Of a stretch of DNA of 62,486 nucleotides, positions 38,815 through 47,279 are shown piece after piece. The notes under the pieces were generated by a model that saw nothing but the letters and a program-made list of their open reading frames with translations, made no database searches and was not told the origin of the DNA. This stretch comes from a virus, in the IMG/VR virus record IMGVR_UViG_3300043395_001755, positions 1-62,486 of that record; one strand, given 5' to 3'. Positions within the stretch are counted from its first letter, which is position 1. Each line of letters begins with the position of its first letter. A program made the translations under genes and the position numbers.

Positions 38815-38822
38815 TATTTATC
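38815..38822 (-). promoter_or_regulatory. Late-promoter-like box of the 59-residue gene
   Basis: GATAAATA on the minus strand (NATAAATA), 29 bp upstream of the start codon. Confidence 0.5.
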
Positions 38823-40629
38823 AATCAAATCTAGAACTCATAGCAGCTTGTGCCGCGGCCGCGGCACGACGACGCTTTGCAATTTTTTGTGCCGGAGATG
38901 CAGGAGCACCATATTGACCAGCGACAGGTGGTTTCTTACCAGGAACTTTTTTCTTTCCTCTTGGTTGTACACCTGCTCTACCAGAACCCATTATTGCAGA
39001 GACTGCTTTAAATGCAGCACTTGGTTCAGCAGGTCTTGGTTTTCCTTTGTCTTCTCTTCTTCTCTCATCAATCAATTCACCTTGTGGTTCATATCCTGCA
39101 GTGATATCAGTTTCAACACCTTTAGGAGTAGATCTTAATGTCTGGATTTTTCGATTCAAAAGTTGAATCTGCATCTGCTTTTGTCTTTCCTGTTGCTGTG
39201 CTGTCTTTTTTTGCATCTGATCAGGTTGACTTGCTTTTTGTGTTTTTGGTTGAATTTCCATTGCCTGCTCAGCAATTTTCTTAGCCATCTTAGTGGCGGT
39301 CGCATACATCACTTCTTTACCGCGACCAGGATATCTCTTTTCAAAATCTGCTGACTTATCCTTCATCGACTTTACAAGTCTTTCTTTTTCTTTAGTCTCA
39401 GCAGCAGTTAAGGTCTTTTCATCAATCTGAACTTGCTCACTTCTTACACTAGCAAGAAGATCATCTAACTTACTTTTTTTCTTTCTTGAAGACTTAGAAG
39501 TTCCACCACTCACTTTAGTAGTCTTTGCTTTTGCTTTTGGTTTTGCTTTTGTTGGAGTTGTTGCACTTCCTTCCCAAGGATCAGCAGGTTTTTCTACTTT
39601 CTTTTTAGTTACATCCTTTACAGAGACTTTTTTAACTTTAGGTTCACCAGCAACTTCTACTCTTTTTCCACCACCAATACCACGATAGGTTGATGCTGTT
39701 CTTGTTTTTGTATGTGCTACACTTGGTTTATCCTCACCCCTTTCCATCTTGCGAGCAACACCTAATGCACCCTTAGCAACTTTTCTTGCTCCTCTTGCAA
39801 CTGCTGCTTTAACACCAGAAACTTTACTTGCAAGTTTTTGTTTAGCGGCATTTAACAAACTACCCCTTTTCTTTTCTGGAGTAGGAGTATCGTGGCCGAA
39901 AGTTACTTTTGCTTCAGTCAGTGCAAATTCAATCGCTTCTTCAATGTCATCTTCCTCATATCCCTCTCCAAGAAGTTCGTCATAAACACTCTCAACGATA
40001 AAATCAAACTCATCAATCTCTACCATTTCAAGAAGAGTTCCGCCAAGATTTTCTACTGTTTCACCCATTGTGGGATTGATTTTGATTTTATTTTTTACCG
40101 ACTTTTCGGTAATTTTTTCATCATTTTTATCTTTAGAAACATATTCTGCAACTTCAGAAAGTTCTTCTCTCCAATTTGAATACCCCTCCTTTACCGTCTT
40201 TTTTGCAATCGCAGAACCACGAACTTTTCTGCGATTTAAAAGATACTTATCAGTCTTATCGTGGTCGCCGTCATTATCAATATCTTTATCTTCTTTACCT
40301 ACAGGATCAAGTGCTTCTTTATGAGTGATTGCTTTTGAGATTGCTTCTCTACGCTTTAGCAAATACTTATCAGACTTTGTATTCTTTTTGCCGTCATTAT
40401 CAACATCAGCATCCTCTTGACCTACGGGATCAAGTGCTTCTTTTGTAATACCTTTCTTTGCCCTGATTGCAGCAGACTTTGCAAGTGCTCTTTGTCTTGC
40501 AGCATCTTGCTCACTTTTTGGAATCGCAGTTACTGCACCAAGTCTTTCTGCTGGTTTTCCAGGAACTGCCGATTCTACAATATGCTCCAGATACACTCTA
40601 GAAATATCATTCAGAGGATTGATAGACAT
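38821..40629 (-). CDS. Large basic, low-complexity virion protein with DNDG repeats
   Basis: A 602-residue protein, mostly disordered and rich in Lys, Ala and Arg. Two tandem repeats near the N-terminus read KEALDPVGQEDADVDNDGKK and KEALDPVGKEDKDIDNDGDH, each followed by DKYLLKRR or DKYLLNRR; the DxDNDG loops look like calcium-binding EF-hand or dockerin loops. An acidic helical segment (about 185-240) separates these from long basic stretches (KAKPKAKAKTTK, GKKKVPGKKPP). It resembles internal or core head proteins that contact DNA. A late promoter precedes it. Confidence 0.65.
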   Translation of the reverse strand: MSINPLNDISRVYLEHIVESAVPGKPAERLGAVTAIPKSEQDAARQRALAKSAAIRAKKGITKEALDPVGQEDADVDNDGKKNTKSDKYLLKRREAISKAITHKEALDPVGKEDKDIDNDGDHDKTDKYLLNRRKVRGSAIAKKTVKEGYSNWREELSEVAEYVSKDKNDEKITEKSVKNKIKINPTMGETVENLGGTLLEMVEIDEFDFIVESVYDELLGEGYEEDDIEEAIEFALTEAKVTFGHDTPTPEKKRGSLLNAAKQKLASKVSGVKAAVARGARKVAKGALGVARKMERGEDKPSVAHTKTRTASTYRGIGGGKRVEVAGEPKVKKVSVKDVTKKKVEKPADPWEGSATTPTKAKPKAKAKTTKVSGGTSKSSRKKKSKLDDLLASVRSEQVQIDEKTLTAAETKEKERLVKSMKDKSADFEKRYPGRGKEVMYATATKMAKKIAEQAMEIQPKTQKASQPDQMQKKTAQQQERQKQMQIQLLNRKIQTLRSTPKGVETDITAGYEPQGELIDERRREDKGKPRPAEPSAAFKAVSAIMGSGRAGVQPRGKKKVPGKKPPVAGQYGAPASPAQKIAKRRRAAAAAQAAMSSRFD

Positions 40630-40634
40630 CTTAA

Positions 40635-41924
40635 TTAAGCACGTACTTTTTGTTTCTTATACTTATTTATAAATTTGTCTAAAAATGATGTTCCACCTGC
40701 TTGAAGATTTTCTTTTCCTAAAGTTGATCCCGGAGTTTGCTTCATTGCATACTTCAAATATCCCTTTGTTCCCAAAAGTGTATTTGGTTTTCCTGGCGCT
40801 CTATACATACTATCCATTTTCACTTCAGTATATTCCATTAAATCCTTAATCCAAGACTTAAACATATAACCTTCTTCAGTTACGCAAATGAGATGATTAG
40901 TTCCTCTTCTCATTACCTCACCAACTAATCCAGTGTTTAAATTTTCTACCTTATCACCAAGTCTAAACACTTTACCCCGAATGTAACTTTCTCGGAGATT
41001 TTTCATATCATATTTAGGAGCAATTTCCCATAATTGATAACTTTCTTTCTTTACTTTTGATTTTTTAATTTGCATCCCCTGACGAACCGCATCAAAGAGA
41101 GTTTGAGTATCACCATCATCAAGTGTTTTTGGTGTTCCTCTACGGAAAGAATCAAAATCATTATCCATTACTGCTTTCCTCATTTTAGAAGCAGACATTC
41201 CCTCCACACCTTCGGCATCAGCATCACGAACACCAGCAGAAACAACACGAATTAAATCAAAGTTGTAAAGATCTCCATTATATTTTTGGGCAAGGTTTTC
41301 AAACTCTGCTTGACGATCAGATCCAACAACAATATTTACAGATGAATATCCTTCTTCATTTGCCACAACAAGAACATTAAATATCGTTTTCATATCAGGA
41401 TCATTGATGATATTGTCCTTAAAATCAGGAAACATCTTTTTCATATATCCAACTTTTTTATTTGCATCCAAAGGATTTTTCTTTGGATCTTGAGTTCTTG
41501 AAGGATAAATTTTAATATCTCCTCCAGCAGATATTTTCTTTGCAGACTTCAGGAGTTTTTCGTGACCTATTGTTGGAGGGTTAAAGCGTCCAAAAACAAC
41601 AGTGAGTGGTGGGAGTTCTTCCGCAGGTTGCTCCTCTGGTGCTTGTCCTGGTGCTGCTTGAGATTGTGATGCGGGTACTTGTACCGCTTGAGATTGTGGT
41701 GCAACTGGAGCAGCAGTTGGTTGTCTTCCTACTGAGGGTTGTTCTGCACTTTTTGCCTGACGACCATCAATGAACTTGAGTTTTCCTTTATCTGTTCTTG
41801 CAACAACTTTACCTGAGCGATCCAACCAACCACCGTGACCATCTCCTTTCAACCCAAGCTTTTGTGCTTGTTGAGATGCCTGTGACTGAGTTGCTTCGGA
41901 TAAAAAATGGAAAAAACTTTTCAT
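40635..41924 (-). CDS. Packaged nucleotidyltransferase-like protein with capsid-targeting N-terminus
   Basis: A 429-residue protein. The N-terminus MKSFFHFLSEA resembles the T4 capsid-targeting sequence, with L-S-E as a prohead-protease site after residue 10. A low-complexity Gln/Ala/Pro linker (about 60-105) leads to a nucleotidyltransferase domain: TVVFGRFNPPTIGHEKLL (108-125, HxGH-type), VVGSDRQAEF and EGMSASKMRKAV (ISTMS-like). The C-terminal part has an SH3-like stretch GDKVENLNTGLVGEVMRRGTN. NMN adenylyltransferase or cytidylyltransferase are the nearest families. ATG 41924 is used because the late promoter overlaps the longer frame. Confidence 0.7.
   Translation of the reverse strand: MKSFFHFLSEATQSQASQQAQKLGLKGDGHGGWLDRSGKVVARTDKGKLKFIDGRQAKSAEQPSVGRQPTAAPVAPQSQAVQVPASQSQAAPGQAPEEQPAEELPPLTVVFGRFNPPTIGHEKLLKSAKKISAGGDIKIYPSRTQDPKKNPLDANKKVGYMKKMFPDFKDNIINDPDMKTIFNVLVVANEEGYSSVNIVVGSDRQAEFENLAQKYNGDLYNFDLIRVVSAGVRDADAEGVEGMSASKMRKAVMDNDFDSFRRGTPKTLDDGDTQTLFDAVRQGMQIKKSKVKKESYQLWEIAPKYDMKNLRESYIRGKVFRLGDKVENLNTGLVGEVMRRGTNHLICVTEEGYMFKSWIKDLMEYTEVKMDSMYRAPGKPNTLLGTKGYLKYAMKQTPGSTLGKENLQAGGTSFLDKFINKYKKQKVRA
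40664..40671 (-). promoter_or_regulatory. T4-type late promoter of the basic virion gene
   Basis: TATAAATA on the minus strand, 35 bp upstream of the 602-residue gene and inside the end of the nucleotidyltransferase gene. Confidence 0.6.
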
Positions 41925-41944
41925 ATTTTGTGTTAATATACTTA

Positions 41945-41952
41945 TATTTATT
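41945..41952 (-). promoter_or_regulatory. Late-promoter-like box of the nucleotidyltransferase gene
   Basis: AATAAATA on the minus strand, 21 bp upstream of ATG 41924. It rules out the start at 41960. Confidence 0.55.
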
Positions 41953-41973
41953 TTTTTCACTTCTTCTTATTTA

Positions 41974-42046
41974 TGGAGATAAGGAGACTCGAACTCCCGA
42001 CATCAGCCTTGCAAAGACCGCGCTCTACCAACTGAGCTATATCCCC
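41974..42046 (-). tRNA. tRNA-Ala (TGC)
   Basis: Acceptor GGGGATA/TATCTCC, anticodon loop TTTGCAA, T-loop TTCGAGT. It stands alone among late structural genes, 13.5 kb from the main tRNA cluster, with its own promoter. Confidence 0.92.
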
Positions 42047-42055
42047 GATCAAGAT

Positions 42056-42084
42056 ATTATAAAACCCGCTCAACTAAAAGTCAA
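42056..42084 (-). promoter_or_regulatory. tRNA-Ala promoter nested in a terminator
   Basis: TTGACT (42084-42079), 17 bp, TATAAT (42061-42056). The -35 lies in the terminator hairpin and the -10 follows its U-tract. Confidence 0.7.
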
Positions 42085-42091
42085 GCGGGTT
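42060..42091 (-). terminator. Terminator of the 357-residue head-protein gene
   Basis: Eight-bp stem AACCCGCT/AGCGGGTT (42063-42070 and 42084-42091) followed by TTTT. A GATAAATA box lies just upstream at 42110-42117. Confidence 0.7.
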
Positions 42092-42115
42092 AAAGCAACC
42101 TTCCGTGGTTATTTA

Positions 42116-43189
42116 TCAACCACGCTTGGCACGAAGTTTTGCGAGAACTGCACCAGCTACTTTTTCACCACGCTCTTTAGAACCATAACGCTTACCTGCA
42201 GAAGCAGCGATCTTTGCAAATGCCTTACCAGGTTTACCAATATCTTTACCTGCTCTTGCAGACTTTGCAGAATATGTTGCTTCATCAAGAATATCAGCAA
42301 CAATTTCTTCATCAATTAAATTAGCCATCACCCACTCTGCTTCTTCTATAGTTTCTACAATACCTTCTATTTGAAGGAACTCAAGTACGGTATCAAAGAT
42401 ATCTACTTCTTCAGTTGCCATTCTTGAGGCAAGTTTTGAAGCACCAGCAGCAATTCCAGATGCTGCTGCACCAACTGCTTTTTTAACACCTCTCTTTGTT
42501 CTTGTTGCAGTATACTTAGCACTTTGCTTTGCTTTTCCAGCAACATCAGATGCCGCTTGTCCTGCTTTTCTTGCAGCACTATAAGCACCAACTTGAGCTT
42601 GAGCAATTTTTTTCTTGACTCTACCCTTAATATCTGCAGCAACTTTTGCTCTTAGTCCTCTTCTCTTCTCAGGATCTTTTGATCTTGCCGCCATTCCTGC
42701 TGCAGGATGAAGTCCTCTCTTAGTTGCATATGCTGCAGCTGGTTTATCAACTGCTCGGAATTTTGCTTCTTTACCAACTTCTCTTGCTTTTGTAACTGCT
42801 GCTTTACCGGCAGACTTTGCTTTTCCGAGTGCAGACTTAACAGCACCTTTTACTTTCGCAACTGTTGCTGCTCTTGCTGCAGATCTCTCTGCGCCTCTCT
42901 TTGAAGCAGTTGTGGACTTTGCATATTGTCTTGCTGCCTTTGAACCTGCAGGAGCATAGGGATTCATTTCAAGAAGAACCCCTTCAAAAATTTCTTCTAC
43001 TTCATCAAAGTCATATCCTTCTGCAATCATTTCATCGATTGTTTCTTCAACAATTGCATCAATTTCTTCATCAGAGAGTTCTTCAATTCCAGCAAACTCA
43101 TCTGACATTTCTTCTAATTCATCAAGAAGTTTTTCATCATAAACTGCATTATAAGCTTCACATAAAGCTTTTAAATCTTTAGTATCCAT
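42116..43189 (-). CDS. Lysine/alanine-rich head-associated protein
   Basis: A 357-residue protein in three parts: an acidic N-terminus (1-75, many DE-rich helices such as LSDEEIDAIVEETIDEMIAEG), a histone-H1-like basic middle (about 80-270, repeats of KAKSAGKAAVTKA, GRVKKKIAQ, TRTKRGVKKAVGAA), and an acidic then basic C-terminus. Several L/I-x-E sites could be cut by a prohead protease. A GATAAATA late promoter precedes it. It is probably a core or DNA-contacting head protein; no enzymatic motif. Confidence 0.65.
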   Translation of the reverse strand: MDTKDLKALCEAYNAVYDEKLLDELEEMSDEFAGIEELSDEEIDAIVEETIDEMIAEGYDFDEVEEIFEGVLLEMNPYAPAGSKAARQYAKSTTASKRGAERSAARAATVAKVKGAVKSALGKAKSAGKAAVTKAREVGKEAKFRAVDKPAAAYATKRGLHPAAGMAARSKDPEKRRGLRAKVAADIKGRVKKKIAQAQVGAYSAARKAGQAASDVAGKAKQSAKYTATRTKRGVKKAVGAAASGIAAGASKLASRMATEEVDIFDTVLEFLQIEGIVETIEEAEWVMANLIDEEIVADILDEATYSAKSARAGKDIGKPGKAFAKIAASAGKRYGSKERGEKVAGAVLAKLRAKRG

Positions 43190-43214
43190 TAGAACTTTAT
43201 TAAATCTTCTGATT

Positions 43215-43222
43215 TATTTATC
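43215..43222 (-). promoter_or_regulatory. Late-promoter-like box
   Basis: GATAAATA on the minus strand, 25 bp before the 357-residue gene. Confidence 0.55.
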
Positions 43223-43224
43223 GT

Positions 43225-43737
43225 TCAAGATAGTTCTATTGGATAATGCTCACTATCAATATCAATCATATTTCTTTTTTTCCTTTTCTTTGCTTCATTG
43301 ACTGAAGGAAGTTCAAATAAACCAGAATGCTTTTCTCCAAACTTTCTTACGATTGTTCCTGCAAGTTTATTTGCTTCATTTTCTGTTGGAGCACCTGCGT
43401 GGCCACTACCATTTACTCCTTTTTTATGTTGACGATAATGAGTTAATTCGTGAGCAACGGTTCTCAAGATATCCATTGTCTGTCTTCCTTGAATATCAAT
43501 CACGATACGATTATTTTTAATTTGTCCAAATGCTGCAATTCTTTTTGCAAACTTTGGATCATCAATAAAATGAATTTTAGGAAGTTCTTTGATATTCAGT
43601 TCTTTTTTCACGAAAGAAAGGAAGTTATGAACAATTTTTTCAAAGTGTTGTCTTGATATTCCTTCTGCAACAAAAGATCCAGAAATATTAAACATCTCCG
43701 AATCTTTTTGCAATCTTCGCCACTCAGAAAAATTCAT
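43225..43737 (-). CDS. Putative zinc metallopeptidase
   Basis: A 170-residue protein with a clear zincin motif, TVAHELTHYRQH (HExxH plus a later histidine), preceded by NNRIVIDIQGR and followed by GHAGAPTENEANKLAGTIVRKFG, whose glutamate is a likely third ligand. It lies in the late head-protein region. ATG 43737 is used because the AATAAATA late box (43754-43761) overlaps the longer frame. It could process a host cell-wall or virion protein; the target is unknown. Confidence 0.7.
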   Translation of the reverse strand: MNFSEWRRLQKDSEMFNISGSFVAEGISRQHFEKIVHNFLSFVKKELNIKELPKIHFIDDPKFAKRIAAFGQIKNNRIVIDIQGRQTMDILRTVAHELTHYRQHKKGVNGSGHAGAPTENEANKLAGTIVRKFGEKHSGLFELPSVNEAKKRKKRNMIDIDSEHYPIELS

Positions 43738-43753
43738 CTTAGATTTTTCTAAG

Positions 43754-43761
43754 TATTTATT
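43754..43761 (-). promoter_or_regulatory. Late-promoter-like box of the metallopeptidase gene
   Basis: AATAAATA followed by CTTA, close to the T4 late consensus, 17 bp before ATG 43737. Confidence 0.55.
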
Positions 43762-43946
43762 CAAACACCAAGAGCAGCACCAATACTTTCATCAAGTTGA
43801 ACAATAACTTCACGAATATTAGAAACCCTAGGAGGAACACTTACTTCATTATAAGTATATCCTTTTTGAGCATCAAACAGAACTTGACGAACTGCTGCGG
43901 CTGCGTGAACATTCATTTTAATTGTTACTTGTTTTTCTTTACTCAC
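43761..43946 (-). CDS. Small protein, unknown function
   Basis: A 61-residue protein starting MSKEKQVTIKMNVHAAAAVRQ and ending VQLDESIGAALGV. It looks like a small alpha/beta protein. It overlaps the MazG gene by 4 bp. No motif recognised. Confidence 0.65.
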   Translation of the reverse strand: MSKEKQVTIKMNVHAAAAVRQVLFDAQKGYTYNEVSVPPRVSNIREVIVQLDESIGAALGV

Positions 43947-44347
43947 AGGTCTCCCTCCTTACGATTTTCAGAACGTTCGATACTAAAAGCACCTTCAGGA
44001 TAACGAGCATTCAGTTTCTCAAAGTTCATTTGAATTACTTCTTCAAGAGAAATATCCAGTCCGATACACGCTTGAGAAACATACCACATAATGTCTCCAA
44101 GTTCACGCTTCAAGTGAAACAAATTTTCTTGATTTACTGGTTTGCCTTGAAACACAATCTTCTTTACAATCTCGGTAAACTCACCTGCTTCTGCAGACAT
44201 TCCTACAGCAGCAGTAAGCATTCGCTCGGTAGGAAACTCTTGTTCCCTTAGTTCCATAAGGCTGTTGATGAAAGAAGCGTGGTCTTTACTTGGGTTTGAG
44301 GTTGTCATATTAACAAACTCAACATACTTATTAAGATCAATAGTCAT
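43943..44347 (-). CDS. mazG: MazG-like nucleotide pyrophosphohydrolase
   Basis: A 134-residue all-helical NTP pyrophosphatase. VGMSAEAGEFTEIVKK gives the first acidic metal-binding pair and LKRELGDIMWYVSQ the second (E-x2-D). Cyanophage MazG has been linked to altering (p)ppGpp or to nucleotide recycling; the true substrate is not settled. ATG 44347 (MTIDLNKYVEF) begins the domain; the longer frame to 44488 shadows gp41. Confidence 0.88.
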   Translation of the reverse strand: MTIDLNKYVEFVNMTTSNPSKDHASFINSLMELREQEFPTERMLTAAVGMSAEAGEFTEIVKKIVFQGKPVNQENLFHLKRELGDIMWYVSQACIGLDISLEEVIQMNFEKLNARYPEGAFSIERSENRKEGDL

Positions 44348-44348
44348 A

Positions 44349-45725
44349 TCAGAATTTAAATCCTTCGAATGATTTTTTAGGTTTTCTTTCTTCATAATCA
44401 TACTCTTCATCCTTTCCATTGTCAAGGATGTCATTTTGAGCAGATTGTTCGCAGTCATAAAGACGCATTTTTGCACGATCAATACCAACTACAAATCGCT
44501 TATGAATAGTTGGATCATTATATCGGTTCTTAAGTTGTTTTACAAGAATCTGTCCAAGACCTTCCAAATCCTCTGTTGAAATCAATGCAAACATTAAGTC
44601 AGCAGTTGCAGGAAGACCAAAGGACTCGGAGGTATCAGTCAGTTCCACGTCAGAGGAACCATAACCAGAACGAGTGGTCTGAGTAGCACTCATAATAGGA
44701 ACATTAAACTCTACAGCAAGACCACGAAGTTCTTCTGCAATGGATTTAACCAACGTATAAGAGTTAATATTACTTCCACCCTTAAATCGCGAAGAAGCAC
44801 AAATATTCAGGTAATCAATAAAGATAATATCTGGATGAAATGACTTCTTCAATGCAAGTTCATTAAGAAGAGACTTGAAATGTCCAGAGTGTGCAGAAGC
44901 AGTAGGATACTCTTTAATAATCAGAGTACCTTGAGTTTTCTTAGCAAGATTGGTAACCTTGTTCTCAAACATTTGCTTGGGAAGGTCTACAATGTCTTGA
45001 ATAGGAACATTCAATAGGTTTGCGTCAATTCTTTCAGCAATGCGTTCTTCTGCCATTTCCAACGTAATGTACAGAACGTTCCTCCCTTGGAGCAAGACGG
45101 AGCTAGCCACATGGCACATGAATAGAGACTTGCCGACGCCCGTACCAGCAAGAGCGATGTTAAGAGTTTTGTTAGGGAGACCACCTTTCGTGATTTTGTT
45201 AAAATATTCAAGATCAAATTCAATTTTATCCTCCTTTTTGTGATAAGATTCGTAGCGTTGTTCATAATCTTGCAGATAATCGTGTCCTACATGATTATCA
45301 AAACTTACAGCAAGAGCATCAGAGAGAATAGAAGGAATGCTGTCACGATTCTTCTTTTCGTCTTTTCCATCGGCAATATGAATAGATTCCATAAGTGCCA
45401 GATAAATGGCACGATCACGACACCACTTTTCAGTAGTATCAATTAACCAACCAGGTTCTACTGGAACATCTTCTAAACAAGAAATAAGTTGAACAATCTC
45501 TTTGAAAGACTGCTCATTAATATCTGTTCTTTTTTCGACTTCAATACAAAGAACTTCTTTAGTTGCAAGTTGATTATATTCACTTACAAAATTTAAGATT
45601 TCTTCAAATACAATCTTTTGATTGTAATCTTCAAAGTATTCAGATTTAATGAAAGGTATTACTTTTCTTACATAGTCCTCATTGTTTAGTAGATTTCTTA
45701 GAATCAGAAATTCAATTTTATCCAT
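44349..45725 (-). CDS. gp41: Replicative DNA helicase gp41 (DnaB-like)
   Basis: A 458-residue hexameric 5'-3' helicase. The N-terminal DnaB-like domain is followed by the RecA-like core: KGGLPNKTLNIALAGTGVGKS (Walker A near 215), YITLEMAEERIAERI, DIIFIDYLNI (Walker B) and QLKNRYNDP. It works with primase gp61 at the fork. It abuts the 2OG oxygenase gene, sharing one base. Confidence 0.95.
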   Translation of the reverse strand: MDKIEFLILRNLLNNEDYVRKVIPFIKSEYFEDYNQKIVFEEILNFVSEYNQLATKEVLCIEVEKRTDINEQSFKEIVQLISCLEDVPVEPGWLIDTTEKWCRDRAIYLALMESIHIADGKDEKKNRDSIPSILSDALAVSFDNHVGHDYLQDYEQRYESYHKKEDKIEFDLEYFNKITKGGLPNKTLNIALAGTGVGKSLFMCHVASSVLLQGRNVLYITLEMAEERIAERIDANLLNVPIQDIVDLPKQMFENKVTNLAKKTQGTLIIKEYPTASAHSGHFKSLLNELALKKSFHPDIIFIDYLNICASSRFKGGSNINSYTLVKSIAEELRGLAVEFNVPIMSATQTTRSGYGSSDVELTDTSESFGLPATADLMFALISTEDLEGLGQILVKQLKNRYNDPTIHKRFVVGIDRAKMRLYDCEQSAQNDILDNGKDEEYDYEERKPKKSFEGFKF

Positions 45726-46285
45726 TACTTATAGTGAAGATAGGTGCTCATTATGTACTTTGTATTGCTTATTGGAGCAACTCCTTTATGTGGGTACATC
45801 CATAAAGGGGGAAACACAATCATTGTTCCAGTTTTTGGTTTGATAGTCAAGTCATCAAAAATAGTTTCGCCTCCTTCATTCACGTCATTCAAATACAACA
45901 TAAAAGATAAAAATCTTCTAGCAGAAGCATAATCACTCACATCTACGTGTGTATCAAAAGCATCGTTACCGTCAGTATTATACTTCTTAATTCGAAATTG
46001 TTCAAAGTTGTTTTGTTCAGGAAAACAACGAGAATCTACAAACTCATAGTATTTTTTCTTATGTTCAAGAACTATCTTGATTAGATAATTATGAATATTT
46101 TCAACTTCATCAGTCATCTTACAGTTTTCTGTGAGATTAAACTGAGTAAAGTTGGGTCTTCTTTGATTGTCAATTCTCTCTTGTTTATCTGGATTACTCT
46201 CAAACAAATCAATCAAGAACTGACAAATATGAGGTTCTAGAACGTTTTCGTGAACGTGAATTAAATCATTTAACTCAACAGCCAT
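45725..46285 (-). CDS. 2OG-Fe(II) oxygenase (prolyl 4-hydroxylase-like)
   Basis: A 186-residue dioxygenase. [19 protein letters not shown] has the iron-binding Hx[17 protein letters not shown] the core strands, and [20 protein letters not shown] the distal His and 2OG-binding lysine. ATG 46285 is used. Inserted between uvsX and gene 41 of the replication block. Substrate unknown: protein, nucleotide or sugar. Confidence 0.83.
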   Translation of the reverse strand: MAVELNDLIHVHENVLEPHICQFLIDLFESNPDKQERIDNQRRPNFTQFNLTENCKMTDEVENIHNYLIKIVLEHKKKYYEFVDSRCFPEQNNFEQFRIKKYNTDGNDAFDTHVDVSDYASARRFLSFMLYLNDVNEGGETIFDDLTIKPKTGTMIVFPPLWMYPHKGVAPISNTKYIMSTYLHYK

Positions 46286-47279
46286 AACTAAATTCTTCTC
46301 TTGCAATCTCATCCAATTTCTGCATCACTTCTTCAGTGAAGTATTCTTCTGGATTGGCAAGAATTTGCTTAGCATAGATTTTCTTTCCATCCATTTCGTA
46401 GCGTCCTGCTACATTCTTCCAGAGTCCACCAATCTCACCAAGTTCCAGAAGACCATAGTAACGATCAAGACCGCGCTCATCATAATACAAACGGACTTCA
46501 ACATCTTTATTCTCCTTACTCAAACGCGACTTAGCAGTCTTAGCTTTGATAATATTGCCGACCACTTCTGTTCCATCCTTCTCTTTCTTTTTGCTGAGAT
46601 AAATGATTGTACTTGCTGCGTATTTGAGTCCAGAGCCTCCGCCCATTTCTTTCGTTGGTACGTAAGCTCCGATGACATCGTATGTATGATTTGTGACAAT
46701 GAGCGGAACATTTGCTTGACCTAGTTTAAGTGTTAACATTCGGAAAGCACCTTTAACAAGTTGCGATTTAGTCATATCACGAACTTGTTTATCGTTCAGT
46801 GCATCAGTGATTTCTTTCTCAGTGGAAAGCATACCAAGAGAGTCTAGCACAAACATACAAGGTTTGCGTTCACCTTCAGGTTTTTTTAAGTAAAGGTCTA
46901 CCGCCTTAAGTGCTTTTGTACGAAACTCCTCAATTGTAACAACATTAACAACAACAAGACGAGAAGTATCAATTCCACGGGATTCTACAAGGGATTTAGT
47001 AATAGCAGCCTCAGTATCAAAGTAGAGACAATAACCATCGGGATTATTATCCAAAAAATTCTTAACAACGGCGAGACTGAAGAAAGTTTTTCCAGTACTA
47101 GACTCTCCAGCAATAGCAGTAATCTTGTTCCCAGATACACCACCAAATATGCTACCTGAAACCAGTGCATTAAAAATGTACGAACCTGTGTCAACATACT
47201 TTTCTGTTTCATCAATATCAGCAGCTAGTTGGGTATACTCACCACCAATTTCTTTTACAATATCTTTAAGGAAGTCCAT
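46275..47279 (-). CDS. uvsX: UvsX RecA-like recombinase
   Basis: A 334-residue recombinase. Walker [10 protein letters not shown] lies at about 57-65, Walker [10 protein letters not shown] at about 142-150, and loop 2 has the [12 protein letters not shown] segment. It forms filaments on ssDNA for recombination-dependent replication and repair. Shares one base with gene 43 (ATG/stop overlap). Confidence 0.95.
   Translation of the reverse strand: MDFLKDIVKEIGGEYTQLAADIDETEKYVDTGSYIFNALVSGSIFGGVSGNKITAIAGESSTGKTFFSLAVVKNFLDNNPDGYCLYFDTEAAITKSLVESRGIDTSRLVVVNVVTIEEFRTKALKAVDLYLKKPEGERKPCMFVLDSLGMLSTEKEITDALNDKQVRDMTKSQLVKGAFRMLTLKLGQANVPLIVTNHTYDVIGAYVPTKEMGGGSGLKYAASTIIYLSKKKEKDGTEVVGNIIKAKTAKSRLSKENKDVEVRLYYDERGLDRYYGLLELGEIGGLWKNVAGRYEMDGKKIYAKQILANPEEYFTEEVMQKLDEIAREEFSYGC

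Noticed and set aside
44349-44488. N-terminal extension of MazG
   Set aside because: It overlaps the gp41 C-terminus and precedes the MazG domain, which starts at ATG 44347.
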